Source of the DNA: Lactobacillus intestinalis
Lineage (GTDB): Bacteria > Bacillota > Bacilli > Lactobacillales > Lactobacillaceae
Assembly (NCBI RefSeq): GCF_024397795.1
Contig: NZ_CP072983.1
Location: forward strand, 1,240,001 to 1,304,000
Direction of reading: 5' to 3'
DNA length: 64,000 nucleotides
Shown here one piece after another: positions 18,863 through 28,468 of the stretch; position 1 is the first letter of the stretch, and each line of letters starts with the position of its first letter. A program made the translations under genes and the position numbers. The notes under the pieces were generated by a model. It was not told the origin of the DNA. It worked only from the letters and a program-made list of their open reading frames with translations, and did no database searches.

Positions 18863-20632
18863 TTAATCAAAAGCAGTTTGATCAGTATAAAGCTTATAAT
18901 AAAAGCCTTTTTGAGCTAAAAGCTCTTCATGATTCCCTTGTTCAATTACTCTTCCTTGCTTCAAAACAACAATTTTGTCTGAGTTAAGAATTGTCTTAAG
19001 ACGGTGAGCAATCACAAAGCTAGTTCTACCCGCAATTACATGATCCATTGCTTTTTGAATATTTTCTTCAGTAACCGTATCAACGTTTGAAGTAGCTTCA
19101 TCCAAAATCAAAAATGCTGGGTCTGTTAAAAGAGTTCGCGCAATTGAGATCAACTGTTTTTGTCCAGTAGAGAAGACGGAATCACTTTCAGACACTTGAG
19201 TTTCATATCGATCTGGCAAACTCATAATAAAGTCATGGATATTTGCTTGCTTAGCCGCCTTCACAACTTCTTCCATAGGCGCCTCTGGCTTCCCATAGCG
19301 AATATTATCCGCAATAGTTCCCGTAAATAAAATTGAATCTTGTAAAACAATACCCACATTATTTCTCAATGATTCTAGTTGAATATCTCTAATATCTGTA
19401 CCATCAAAGGTAATTTTTCCAGAGTTAACATCATAAAAACGATTGATCAAATTCATGACGGTAGTTTTCCCAGATCCGGTTGGACCAACTAGTGCTACCG
19501 ATTTTCCTTTATCAACTGAAATACTTACATCATGCAAAACTTCTTTATCTTTTACATAACCAAAGCTAACATTTTCAAGTTTTAAGCTCTTCTTTAAACC
19601 ATCAATCTTCTTACCATTTGGCACTTCGTCTTCATCTTTTTGAGATTCTACATTAGCCAATCTCTTAGCTCCTGTTAAAGCTAATTGAATCATGGAATAA
19701 ATAGAAGTCAATTGAGTTAATGGTTCAAAATAAGTTTGTGAATATTCCACGAAAGTTACAATCAAGCCAAGTCCTACAGCTGCAGTTACTTGATGAGACA
19801 TGATCATCCACGCGCCCATGGCAATCACAATGGCCAAGTTTAACAAGTTAAAACCATTCAAAAGCGGGAATAAAATTCCTGAATAGAATTGGCCTTTGAA
19901 CATTGCTGAACGCACTCGATTATTATACTTTTTGAAATCTTTGACTGAATCTTCACGCAAACCATTAGTAATAATTACTTTTTCACCATTGATTTGTTCA
20001 GTAATGTATCCATTCAAGTCACTGATTTCATCCTGCTGTTTATCAAGATAAACACGTGCCTTCTTCATAATGACTACACTAATAATCAAAATAAAAGGTG
20101 TTGTTGCAATCGTTGTTAAAGCAAGCTGACGATTTACCACAAACATAATGATGATGGTCCCAATAAATCTTATTCCCTGGGAAATAACTTCAAAGATAGC
20201 ATTATTCATCGCATTGAAAATGTTATCTAAATCTGAAGTAAAAAGTGATAACAATTTACCATCTTGATGTGTATCAAAATAACGTACTAACATTCTTTGG
20301 AATTTAGAAAACAGATTTTCACGCATATCATTGGTGGAATCTGCATTGAATTTTGACATTACCATCCAAGCAATAAAAATGGCCACCATACTCAAGCAGT
20401 AAAAGAAGAGCATTGAGCCTAAAGCACTATAAAAAGTTGATAAACTAGCTGTTCCTTTTTTCAAATCACCAAGATAAGTAGTTAAATCGGTCACTGCTCG
20501 ACCTAAATAAGTTGGCGCAATAACTGCTGCTCCACTAGATACAAGTGATAAAAGGACAACAATTAAGACACCTTTCCAGTAAGGCTTTAAGTATTTGTAA
20601 AAATATTTAAGAGCTTTCTTAGTGTCACTCAT
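18863..20632 (-). CDS. Heterodimeric ABC exporter, catalytic half (LmrD/BmrD-like)
   Basis: 589 residues: N-terminal exporter membrane domain, then ATPase with Walker A GPTGSGKTT, Walker B LILDEATSNVD including the catalytic glutamate, and H-loop IAHRLKT. The signature reads FSTGQKQ instead of SGGQ. Together with its partner this gives one normal and one degenerate ATP site, as in LmrCD/BmrCD multidrug exporters. The start overlaps the partner's stop (TAATG). Confidence 0.9.
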   Translation of the reverse strand: MSDTKKALKYFYKYLKPYWKGVLIVVLLSLVSSGAAVIAPTYLGRAVTDLTTYLGDLKKGTASLSTFYSALGSMLFFYCLSMVAIFIAWMVMSKFNADSTNDMRENLFSKFQRMLVRYFDTHQDGKLLSLFTSDLDNIFNAMNNAIFEVISQGIRFIGTIIIMFVVNRQLALTTIATTPFILIISVVIMKKARVYLDKQQDEISDLNGYITEQINGEKVIITNGLREDSVKDFKKYNNRVRSAMFKGQFYSGILFPLLNGFNLLNLAIVIAMGAWMIMSHQVTAAVGLGLIVTFVEYSQTYFEPLTQLTSIYSMIQLALTGAKRLANVESQKDEDEVPNGKKIDGLKKSLKLENVSFGYVKDKEVLHDVSISVDKGKSVALVGPTGSGKTTVMNLINRFYDVNSGKITFDGTDIRDIQLESLRNNVGIVLQDSILFTGTIADNIRYGKPEAPMEEVVKAAKQANIHDFIMSLPDRYETQVSESDSVFSTGQKQLISIARTLLTDPAFLILDEATSNVDTVTEENIQKAMDHVIAGRTSFVIAHRLKTILNSDKIVVLKQGRVIEQGNHEELLAQKGFYYKLYTDQTAFD

Positions 20633-22368
20633 TACTTTTCACCCCCAGCATTTTTTGCTCGTTGCGTATTATAAATTTCTTGATAGACAGTAGAAGTCTT
20701 GAGAAGTTCCTCATGCGTTCCTTGAGCTACCAGTTTGCCTTCATCAAGCACTAAAATAGTATCCGCATTTTTAACAGAAACAATCTTTTCCGCAATGATA
20801 AAAGTTGTAGTATCAGGCAATTCATGTTCTAAGGCTTCTTGAACCTTCTTTTCTGATTCTGCATCAAGAGCAGAAGTTGAATCATCCAAAATCAAAATTG
20901 GTGATTTGGAAATTAATCCTCTGGCAATTGAGAGACGTTGCTTTTGTCCTCCAGAAAAATTAGCAGAGCGTTCTTCTACTTCATGATCAAAAGAATCGTT
21001 ATAACGCTGAATAAATTCGCTAGCTTGTGCCATGTCGGCCGCTCTTTGTAATTCATGGAGTTTAGCACGAGAATTACCTTGTTTAAGATTACTTGCAATT
21101 GTTCCTGAGAATAAAATTGCCTTTTGTAAAACAAAAGCGACAGTTTTTCTTAAGCTTTCCTCACTAACGTCTCTTAAATTATGACCACCAATTTCGACTT
21201 TACCTTTAGTTGGATCATAAAGTCGCGCAATCAACTGAGCTAAAGTAGATTTCCCTGAACCAGTTGCTCCAACAATTCCGACCATTTTTCCAGCAGGAAT
21301 TTTGAAAGAAATATCTTCTAAAGTAGCTTTATCTCCATCAGGATAAGCAAAGGAAACATGGTCAAATTCAACGCTTCCGCCCAGGGGTTTTTTAGAAGCT
21401 TTTTCATTAAATTTAACTGTTGGTTCGGCTTTTAAAATTTCATCAATTCTCCCGAGAGAAATCGTCGCACGCGCAAACTGCATCATTACCATTCCGGCAA
21501 TCATTACAGCCCACAAAAGTGTCAAAACATAATTTACAAAAGGACTAATAACAGTTACATCACTTGGATGAGCGGTAATAGTTTGACCAATGAGGTAGAC
21601 AACTAAAGTAATTACTAAATATGCAACCAATTGGAAGGCCGGCATAACTGCTGAAAACCAATATCCAATTACAATATTGTAATCATTTAGCTTGTTAGAA
21701 GTTTGATTAAACTTTTTGATTTCTTGTGGACCTTGATTAAATGACTTAACCACACGTACACCTTGCAAAGTTTCCTGGGCTTGGTTAGAAATTTGGTCCA
21801 TCTTTGCTTGGTACTTTTCAAACAAAGTATTCATTCTTTTTAATACAAAAAAGCCAAAACCAAAAATCAGAGTCACCATTAAAATAGTAGCCCACCAAAA
21901 TCTCGGGATAATGATAATACAAAAAATAAACGATCCTACAATTAAAATTGGCATTCTCAACATCTGCATAAATAATTGCATAATCATGTTCATAATTTGG
22001 TTCATATCATTGATTAAACGCGTAGTTAATGAACCAGCAGAGAATTTTTCAATATTTTCTAAAGAAAAGCTCTGAATTTTAGCATATGTTTCTTCTCTAA
22101 GGTCACTGGTTACGCCTTGAGCTAAACGCGAAGCATAATAAACATTAAAAATTCCGGCAATAATTGCAGTTATTCCCAATGCAATCAATAAAATCCCATC
22201 TTGAATTACACTTTGTCTTTGCTCTGCCATCAGTGCTTTTTGAATATTTTCAAGCAGCTTGGGTTGATACAATCCTGATAACGCTGAAACAAGAATTGAT
22301 ATCAAAGCAAAAACAAGGTCTTTTTTATAATTTTTAAAATGTGGAATCAGTATTTTAAATGAATTCAC
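20632..22368 (-). CDS. Heterodimeric ABC exporter, degenerate half (LmrC/BmrC-like)
   Basis: 578 residues, exporter membrane domain plus ATPase. Walker A GATGSGKST and signature FSGGQKQRLS are intact, but Walker B ends LILDDSTSALD (Asp in place of the catalytic Glu) and the H-loop position reads IAEKIVS without histidine. This is the expected non-catalytic partner. GTG start directly after the MarR stop codon, with GGAAGGGAG as ribosome site. Substrates are not predictable; drug or bile export is common in this group. Confidence 0.9.
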   Translation of the reverse strand: MNSFKILIPHFKNYKKDLVFALISILVSALSGLYQPKLLENIQKALMAEQRQSVIQDGILLIALGITAIIAGIFNVYYASRLAQGVTSDLREETYAKIQSFSLENIEKFSAGSLTTRLINDMNQIMNMIMQLFMQMLRMPILIVGSFIFCIIIIPRFWWATILMVTLIFGFGFFVLKRMNTLFEKYQAKMDQISNQAQETLQGVRVVKSFNQGPQEIKKFNQTSNKLNDYNIVIGYWFSAVMPAFQLVAYLVITLVVYLIGQTITAHPSDVTVISPFVNYVLTLLWAVMIAGMVMMQFARATISLGRIDEILKAEPTVKFNEKASKKPLGGSVEFDHVSFAYPDGDKATLEDISFKIPAGKMVGIVGATGSGKSTLAQLIARLYDPTKGKVEIGGHNLRDVSEESLRKTVAFVLQKAILFSGTIASNLKQGNSRAKLHELQRAADMAQASEFIQRYNDSFDHEVEERSANFSGGQKQRLSIARGLISKSPILILDDSTSALDAESEKKVQEALEHELPDTTTFIIAEKIVSVKNADTILVLDEGKLVAQGTHEELLKTSTVYQEIYNTQRAKNAGGEK

Positions 22369-22806
22369 TTAATCGCTCCCTTCCTTCAAATACTGCCAAA
22401 AGGTATTACTCCATTCTTCATTAAGCTCTGTGAGTAATCTCATCTTTTTAGCCCCCAACTTTTGAGCCGTTTTTTCTTCGATTTTAAACAAAGAAGCCAT
22501 TTTAGTCCTAGCATATTTCATCCCGCGGTCAGTTAACTTACAAAATTTTGTTCGTTTATCCTCAGGATCAGTCATTAATTCCAAATAACCATTTTCTTTT
22601 AAATAATGAATACCTTTGTTAATAGATTGCTTAGGCATCCCCGTCACTTCAACCAGGTCTTTTTGAGTAAGTTTGTCACGAATTATCAACTCATACAAAA
22701 TCACACTCAAATAATTAGTAAGATCATTTTGATGACTCCATTCCTCATAACCCTTACTGCCATGTATGATTGCTAAATTTAACTTTTCTGTTTCACTAAT
22801 CTCCAT
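22369..22806 (-). CDS. MarR-family transcriptional regulator
   Basis: 145 residues, winged helix with a recognition region QKDLVEVTGMPKQSINKGIHYL and wing segment MTDPEDKRTKFCKLTDRG. Start at the ATG at 22806 after GGTGAG; a GTG three codons upstream is possible. It is the first gene of the exporter operon and probably represses it, with relief by an exported compound (family knowledge). Confidence 0.9.
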   Translation of the reverse strand: MEISETEKLNLAIIHGSKGYEEWSHQNDLTNYLSVILYELIIRDKLTQKDLVEVTGMPKQSINKGIHYLKENGYLELMTDPEDKRTKFCKLTDRGMKYARTKMASLFKIEEKTAQKLGAKKMRLLTELNEEWSNTFWQYLKEGSD

Positions 22807-22830
22807 CTCTCTCACCGCTTTCTAAAATTA

Positions 22831-22846
22831 GTACCTGTATGTACAA
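22831..22846 (-). promoter_or_regulatory. Candidate MarR operator
   Basis: Near-palindrome GTACATACAGGTAC, with the flanking TTGTAC, located just downstream of the -10 and upstream of the marR start, where a repressor would block transcription. Assigned by position and symmetry only. Confidence 0.4.
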
Positions 22847-22856
22847 TTAAGAATGT

Positions 22857-22885
22857 ATTTTAGTATGTGTGGAGACTATTGTCAA
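22857..22885 (-). promoter_or_regulatory. Promoter of the MarR-ABC exporter operon
   Basis: TTGACA (complement of 22880-22885) and TAAAAT (complement of 22857-22862) with a 17-base spacer. Confidence 0.7.
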
Positions 22886-22893
22886 GACAAAAA

Positions 22894-22917
22894 AATAAGG
22901 ACCTTTCGATCCTTATT
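22894..22917 (-). terminator. Terminator of the DUF4097 gene
   Basis: AATAAGGA...TCCTTATT hairpin followed by a T-run on the minus strand; it directly abuts the -35 of the marR promoter. Confidence 0.75.
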
Positions 22918-22932
22918 AATAACTAAACTAGT

Positions 22933-23718
22933 TCATTTAACAATGTTATTTCCATCCATCGTCTTCATATACATAATATTTTTAGCACGCGTATTCTTTT
23001 CTAGATGACCTTGACGACTTTGATTAAATAAAACATTGTCACCATCAAGTGTATCTAGAACATAACCATAGTCATCATCCTTGACACCCTCAACTTCGTT
23101 ATCACCTTCGCTATTTCTGACATAATATTTTCCATTAAGATGGCTATCCCATAACTTAAAGTTTCCATCAATAATGTTCATACTGCCAGAATCTAAGTTC
23201 ATTCTCTTCATATCGGCATCACCATCATCAATTTGAACGGCAACACTGATCAAATCAGAATTATCAGACTTAAAGTCACCATCTAAAGCAAAAATTTCAC
23301 CCGCATGGATTGTGCTATCTTCAACGTTAATATCACCATCGCCGCTCTTAATGTAAAGATTGTTAACATTAAGCTTTCTTAATTTGATATCACCATCAAG
23401 AGAAGTAATATTTACCTTATCTAGTTCAGTACCTTTAGGAACCGTAATTTCCACGCCGAGGTCATAACGGTGATTTAGTTTATAAATATAATCTTCAGAT
23501 TCATCAATATTTTGTTCAACATTCATTGTATTCCCAACAAGCTCAACCTTAGGAATTTCTTCTTTAATTCCTCTAAAGATTACTTCAAAACGATCCCCTT
23601 CTTCAATACGAGTATCGCTATCAAGTAAACGAATATTTAAATTAGTAAATTCTTTGCTAGAAAGACTGTGCTTAATAATATCTTCGTCAGTAATACGCTT
23701 CATTTTCTTTTCTAACAT
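22933..23718 (-). CDS. DUF4097-type beta-strand repeat protein
   Basis: 261 residues, no signal peptide or membrane segment. The middle shows a regular right-handed beta-repeat pattern with recurring DGD/GDG motifs (SLDGDIKL, KSGDGDINV, ALDGDFKS, QIDDGDADM, IIDGNFKL, TLDGDNVL) about 20 residues apart, typical of DUF4097-like proteins. Function is unknown; relatives are often linked with envelope-stress or regulatory modules, but no such partner is adjacent here. GAGGG precedes the ATG at 23718. Confidence 0.75.
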   Translation of the reverse strand: MLEKKMKRITDEDIIKHSLSSKEFTNLNIRLLDSDTRIEEGDRFEVIFRGIKEEIPKVELVGNTMNVEQNIDESEDYIYKLNHRYDLGVEITVPKGTELDKVNITSLDGDIKLRKLNVNNLYIKSGDGDINVEDSTIHAGEIFALDGDFKSDNSDLISVAVQIDDGDADMKRMNLDSGSMNIIDGNFKLWDSHLNGKYYVRNSEGDNEVEGVKDDDYGYVLDTLDGDNVLFNQSRQGHLEKNTRAKNIMYMKTMDGNNIVK

Positions 23719-23826
23719 TCTAGACCCTCAATTCTACTATTTACTATCTACAAATCACTTTAATTATAGATTATTTAAGGTACTAACACACACTATAAGC
23801 ACCTACAGAAATTTACCAGAATATAA

Positions 23827-24471
23827 CTATAACTTTTTCCTTAATCTCTCTAAATATTTTTCGTGCTTTAATGTATCCACCGGATTCTTATTAATAAAGA
23901 AGTAAAGAACCGTTGCTAAAAGTGCAACTCCCAATCCAACAATTAAAGTTTTCCAAGTAAAATTAGTTACCATGTAACAGGAAATAATTAAAGCCAAAAT
24001 TGGAATAGTATAGCCACCTGGCAATTTAAAGCCGTGGTTTGGAAACTCATCAGTATGCTTAAATTTAATAACTGCCAAAATCGATGGAACGTATTGAATA
24101 AAGGAAGCAAGCACAATGCAGGAAACCAAGAACAAGTATGATTGAGTGATCAAAACCATAGTTACACCTGCACTCAAGAGAATTGAAATCCAAGGGGCAT
24201 CATATTTATTTTTCTTACCAACCCATTTAGGAAGCATTCCATGTTCATTAGCCAAAGAAGCAATTAAGGCAGGCGTATTAAAGGAGCTGGCAAATGCTAC
24301 TCCAAAGATACTTGTAAGCATCCCGATAATTACAATAATATAGCCCCAATTTCCGACAGCTTTTTGAAAAGCTACCGCAATCGGTGTACTGTAATTGGAC
24401 ATGCGACTTTCCAAAATTCCGATAGCTACAATTAACATCAAGGAATATGAAAGAAAGCTTTTTGGGAATTA
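23827..24471 (-). pseudogene. APC-type amino-acid permease remnant, 5' half missing
   Basis: The open frame (about 204-215 residues) matches the C-terminal half of an APC-superfamily amino-acid permease: ESRMSNYSTPIAVAFQ, then LTSIFGVAFASSFNTPALIAS, and several hydrophobic helices. Intact family members are about 450 residues; only some 180 bases separate the frame from the aspT gene, so the N-terminal helices are deleted. In-frame homologous residues (FPKSFLSYS) extend upstream of the first ATG to about 24471, before a stop. Non-functional remnant. Confidence 0.75.
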
Positions 24472-24579
24472 CACTTTTTTGCCATAATAGTCCACACTTT
24501 CACATAATTTATTGATTAATCCCTTATAACTTCACAATAAGACTTACAATATTTAAATGCAACTAATTTGAATATGACA

Positions 24580-24613
24580 AAAAACACCTCACCATGGACA
24601 AGTAAGGTGTTTT
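24580..24613 (-). terminator. Terminator of aspD-aspT
   Basis: AAAACACCTTAC...GAGGTGTTTT hairpin with flanking T-run on the minus strand, 40 bases after aspT. Confidence 0.8.
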
Positions 24614-24652
24614 CATCAGGAGTAATCAATGAATAATTATGTAATTTTTAAC

Positions 24653-26311
24653 TTATGCTAGTAGGGCAACTACTAACGGAGCCATTACAGTTAGGAAAAT
24701 ATTACCCAGGGCATAAGTTGGACTATAACTTAATGCAAAGACTGTTGAATCTGTTTCTGCATTAACTGCATTTAAGGCAGCTGTAATAGTACCAGATCCA
24801 CAAAGTGAACCAATATTATCAACAATGTTCATCTTTAAGACAAATCTACTAAATAATAAAGTAAGTAAGTGTGGAAGAATTGATACTAAGGCACCAATTA
24901 CAAATACAAGCCAACCCATTTCTTTCAATGCAGTTACGAATCCGCTGCCGGCTTCCAGACCGACAACGCCGATGAATAGGTTCAAACCTAAGCTTTTAAG
25001 TAACCATCTAGTTGATGGTGGGATAACACCGATGTTAGGGTGCTTTTCTTGTAACCAGCCAAAGTACAAACCAGCAAACAAAGCACCTCCACCACCACCA
25101 AGAGTTAATGGAATTTTATGAATATTAATTACAATAGCACCAAGTAAGATACCTAAGAAGATACCAATTGATAAGTAAATGACATCGGTCTTTTTACCTA
25201 CAGCTTTTTCATAACCAATTGTCTTGACACTATTAGCTAAATAATTCTTAGGTCCAATGATCGTAATATGATCTCCAACCGTTAATTTAGTATAGTCAGT
25301 AACTGGTTGATCATCATGTTTTGCAGAATCAATTAGAACGCCATTATTCAACATTTTTTCCAACTTGTTATAGTTGTAATCTTTAGTTAGTAGGATAGTT
25401 TCTTTCTTTAAATCGATCGGAAACTTATTAGCATCTAATTCTGATAATTTATGGTCTTCATCAGCAAATTTAGCAAATGCCTTAATACTACCTACTACTA
25501 TAATTGCATCCTTTGCTTTCAGAATTGTAGAGGAAGCCGTTAACATCTTTCCATCTCTTACAACTTCTTCAATTACCAATCCTTCATTATTATCATCAAA
25601 GCTTATAAGATTCTTACCGATAAATTCACATCCATTTTCTAATTCAAAGGCTCTTACACGAATATTAGCTGAAACTCTAACTCCAACATTACCAGTTTGA
25701 ATATGATTTTTCTCAATATACTTTTTAGTAGCTTCTCTCAAGTTAACTCGTAAAATTGCTGGAGCAATGTTCTTTAAGAAAATCAGCACACCAACAGTAC
25801 CAAATACATAAGTTAATGCATAAGCAATTGCTACTTGAGACATGGCAGCTGTTTTAGCGGCTTGTGAAATGTGTAATGCTTCAATGGCTGAATTTGCCGT
25901 ACCAATACATGCGGATTGTGTTAAGGCACCCGCAATAATACCACCAGCTTCACCAAATTTAATGTGGAAGAGTTTGAACATTCCAAACGCAACTACAAAG
26001 GCAATTACGGTGAAAACAACACTTTGAATAATGAATTTTACACCTTTTTTCTTAAAAGTGTCGATAAAGGCAGGCCCAACTTCATATCTGATGGTAAAAA
26101 TGAATAGATCAAAGAATAAGTTCTTAACTACAGGGGCAATTTGGAATTTACCCATTTGCCCGATAACCAATCCCACTAGCAGTACCCCAACAGTAGCACC
26201 TAGCTTAAAGCTTTTAATATGGAATTTACCAAGCCAATAACCTAGACCCAAGGTAAGAAAAATAGCTACAGAAGGATTAGTCAAGAAGAAATTACATATT
26301 GAATGCCACAT
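24653..26311 (-). CDS. aspT: Aspartate:alanine exchanger AspT
   Basis: 552-residue AAEx-family antiporter. Hydrophobic N-terminal block, two RCK_C-like soluble segments in the middle (about residues 210-375), then a second membrane block with GSGTITAALNAV. It exchanges external aspartate for internal alanine; with AspD the cycle consumes a proton in the cell and makes the exchange electrogenic, giving proton-motive force and acid tolerance (established for the family). GGGAGG ribosome site; 19 bases after aspD. Confidence 0.93.
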   Translation of the reverse strand: MWHSICNFFLTNPSVAIFLTLGLGYWLGKFHIKSFKLGATVGVLLVGLVIGQMGKFQIAPVVKNLFFDLFIFTIRYEVGPAFIDTFKKKGVKFIIQSVVFTVIAFVVAFGMFKLFHIKFGEAGGIIAGALTQSACIGTANSAIEALHISQAAKTAAMSQVAIAYALTYVFGTVGVLIFLKNIAPAILRVNLREATKKYIEKNHIQTGNVGVRVSANIRVRAFELENGCEFIGKNLISFDDNNEGLVIEEVVRDGKMLTASSTILKAKDAIIVVGSIKAFAKFADEDHKLSELDANKFPIDLKKETILLTKDYNYNKLEKMLNNGVLIDSAKHDDQPVTDYTKLTVGDHITIIGPKNYLANSVKTIGYEKAVGKKTDVIYLSIGIFLGILLGAIVINIHKIPLTLGGGGGALFAGLYFGWLQEKHPNIGVIPPSTRWLLKSLGLNLFIGVVGLEAGSGFVTALKEMGWLVFVIGALVSILPHLLTLLFSRFVLKMNIVDNIGSLCGSGTITAALNAVNAETDSTVFALSYSPTYALGNIFLTVMAPLVVALLA

Positions 26312-26330
26312 GACTCAATTCCTCCCTTTA

Positions 26331-27935
26331 TTATTTATTTTGCTTTTTTTCATACTCTTCATGATATTCTTTCAAAAGTTCCATTACTTGTTTACCAATC
26401 AAAGCATAATCGTCAGTTGGTAAGTTAGCTTGTGAAACTCTTAATTCACCCGGCTTTGCACCAAAGCCGACACCATCAACCAAGACGACGCCATTCTTTT
26501 TGGCTAATTCAAGTAAGAAGTCTACTTGTTGGAAATCATCTGCTAAGTAATCTCTAAATTTTTTACCATACTTCTTTTCAGCCAAACGATAAATATCGAT
26601 TAGTGAGTAGTAATGGGTATTGGTATCAGTTTCATCTTCTGGAGCATTCATAGCTTCATGTAATTGATTATATCTTTCACTAACCAATTTTCTAGCAATG
26701 TCGATATATGGATCATCACTACCACCATTTGTTGAAGTAAGCATGTGACATAATGAGAAAAGAGTTTCCATAATTTGTTGTGGCGTGGACAAACCTGCAG
26801 TGTGATAAAGTCCAATGGATCTACTGTCGGCACATAAGCGATCAATAAATTTCATTTTATCTGGATCTAAAACAACAGAGCTGTAACGTTTATGCAATTG
26901 CTTTAATTCATCTTCTGGTAGATTGGCAATATTATGATCAAAAACATTGTCCTTATTTAATCCAATTACACCTAAACGCCAACCTGTACATCCATATAAC
27001 TTTGAATATGAATAAACTAGCATCGTATTATATGGAACTACACTATAAATACTCTTGAAGTTAGGAACAAAGGCACCATATACTTCATCACTAATAATCA
27101 TTAAGTTAGGATTCTTTTTAACTACTTGACTAATGGCATCCAAAGCATTCTTATCAAATTCCTTTGAAGTTGGGTTAGTTGGATCAACAACAATCAAAGC
27201 CTTGATTGATGGATCATTCAGTTTTTCAATTTCTTTTGGCTCGATTTCCCAGTTATTCTTCTCATATGAGTGAAGGTCAACTTCCACTAATTGATAATCT
27301 CTTAATTCTGGAATTCTTAAGTATGGCGTAAAGATTGGTTCATTAATAGCAATCTTGTCACCTTTCTTTAATAAATGGTTTTCAGCCAAAGAGTGAAAAG
27401 CATAAACAATAGCGGCAGTGGCACCTTCTGTTGGGAAAAGTTGTGTTTGATCAGCTAATTGAGCACCCTCATAAGACAACTCTTGTAAGTAATGATTGAT
27501 AATTTTTTCCGTATTAACCAAACATCTGTCAGGAACTGGATAATCATTAGCTACAACGCCATTTGTCCATTCAGCAACTACGTCATCCTCGTTTAAACCT
27601 AATTCTTCTTTACAGTAATTAACTGCATCTATCAAGAATTTATCTTCTTCTCTATTATCTGGATCTAGAAAAGCAAATAATCTTTCTCGAATTCCATCCT
27701 TTTGAATATAACCAGCCATGATGCCATTATTAATAGTTTGTTGTGACTCTTTGACACCAAATTCTACTAATCGACAAAATGCAAGACGTGCTCGAGTTTG
27801 AATCCAATTAGGATTCCCACGCCCAGCATTCAAAAAGATATTACTTTTTTCATTCTTTTGTGCCAGGGCGAGCATCTTCCGACTTATTTCAAATGCGCCA
27901 AGCTTCTCAAGCTTTTTTTCTTCTGAAACGTCCAT
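26331..27935 (-). CDS. aspD: Aspartate 4-decarboxylase AspD
   Basis: 534-residue PLP enzyme of fold type I that converts aspartate to alanine and CO2. Visible: substrate-site NAGRGNPNW, the PLP-lysine context YSYSKLYGCTGWRLG, and DPTNPTSKEF. Length and sequence fit the bifunctional transaminase/4-decarboxylase family. Forms a two-gene operon with aspT. ATAGGAG precedes the ATG. A 12-bp palindrome ATGACTAGTCAT (27987-27998) lies about 50 bases upstream and could be an operator. Confidence 0.95.
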   Translation of the reverse strand: MDVSEEKKLEKLGAFEISRKMLALAQKNEKSNIFLNAGRGNPNWIQTRARLAFCRLVEFGVKESQQTINNGIMAGYIQKDGIRERLFAFLDPDNREEDKFLIDAVNYCKEELGLNEDDVVAEWTNGVVANDYPVPDRCLVNTEKIINHYLQELSYEGAQLADQTQLFPTEGATAAIVYAFHSLAENHLLKKGDKIAINEPIFTPYLRIPELRDYQLVEVDLHSYEKNNWEIEPKEIEKLNDPSIKALIVVDPTNPTSKEFDKNALDAISQVVKKNPNLMIISDEVYGAFVPNFKSIYSVVPYNTMLVYSYSKLYGCTGWRLGVIGLNKDNVFDHNIANLPEDELKQLHKRYSSVVLDPDKMKFIDRLCADSRSIGLYHTAGLSTPQQIMETLFSLCHMLTSTNGGSDDPYIDIARKLVSERYNQLHEAMNAPEDETDTNTHYYSLIDIYRLAEKKYGKKFRDYLADDFQQVDFLLELAKKNGVVLVDGVGFGAKPGELRVSQANLPTDDYALIGKQVMELLKEYHEEYEKKQNK

Positions 27936-28468
27936 CTCAATTCTCCTATGAAGAACTTGATCTTCTAAAACTTAAAATTATTAGTAATGACTAGTCATCT
28001 AATCCGTTTTCATTTCAAACATAACAAAAACAAAAAAAAATAGCAAAAATTACGCATTGTAGCATTAGATATATCTAACATATTGAAGATTCGGTAATAA
28101 TAAAATAACATTTATTTAAATTTATAATTAAGAATATTTTTAAAATTTAGATTATATTTTTTTATTTTATTTAGATATAAAATTTAATATAATTGTTTAT
28201 TATCTTATATAAAATATTAAAATCTATAAATTAATTTCCCATTACACTGCTATTCTATCTATTCTATAATCATATATAGACAATATTATAAAAAAGCACA
28301 ATTTATATATAACAGCTTGATTCAAAATATTTTTTACTATACTTCTACTAATTATTTTTAAAATTTTTCATGGAATATTATTCTTTAGATATATTATTTC
28401 AAGAGTTTTTCTCAATCCTAATAACGCCTATAATTAAGTTATTCTGTATATAGACAGGATTTTTTGTT
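27936..28468. other. AT-rich intergenic region
   Basis: More than 500 bases without a gene between divergent aspD and the broken MFS gene. The section 28020-28440 is extremely A+T-rich with many TATA-like strings, so promoter elements cannot be chosen reliably. The only clear symmetry is ATGACTAGTCAT at 27987-27998, near aspD. No ORF, hairpin with T-run or repeat array was seen. Confidence 0.7.
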
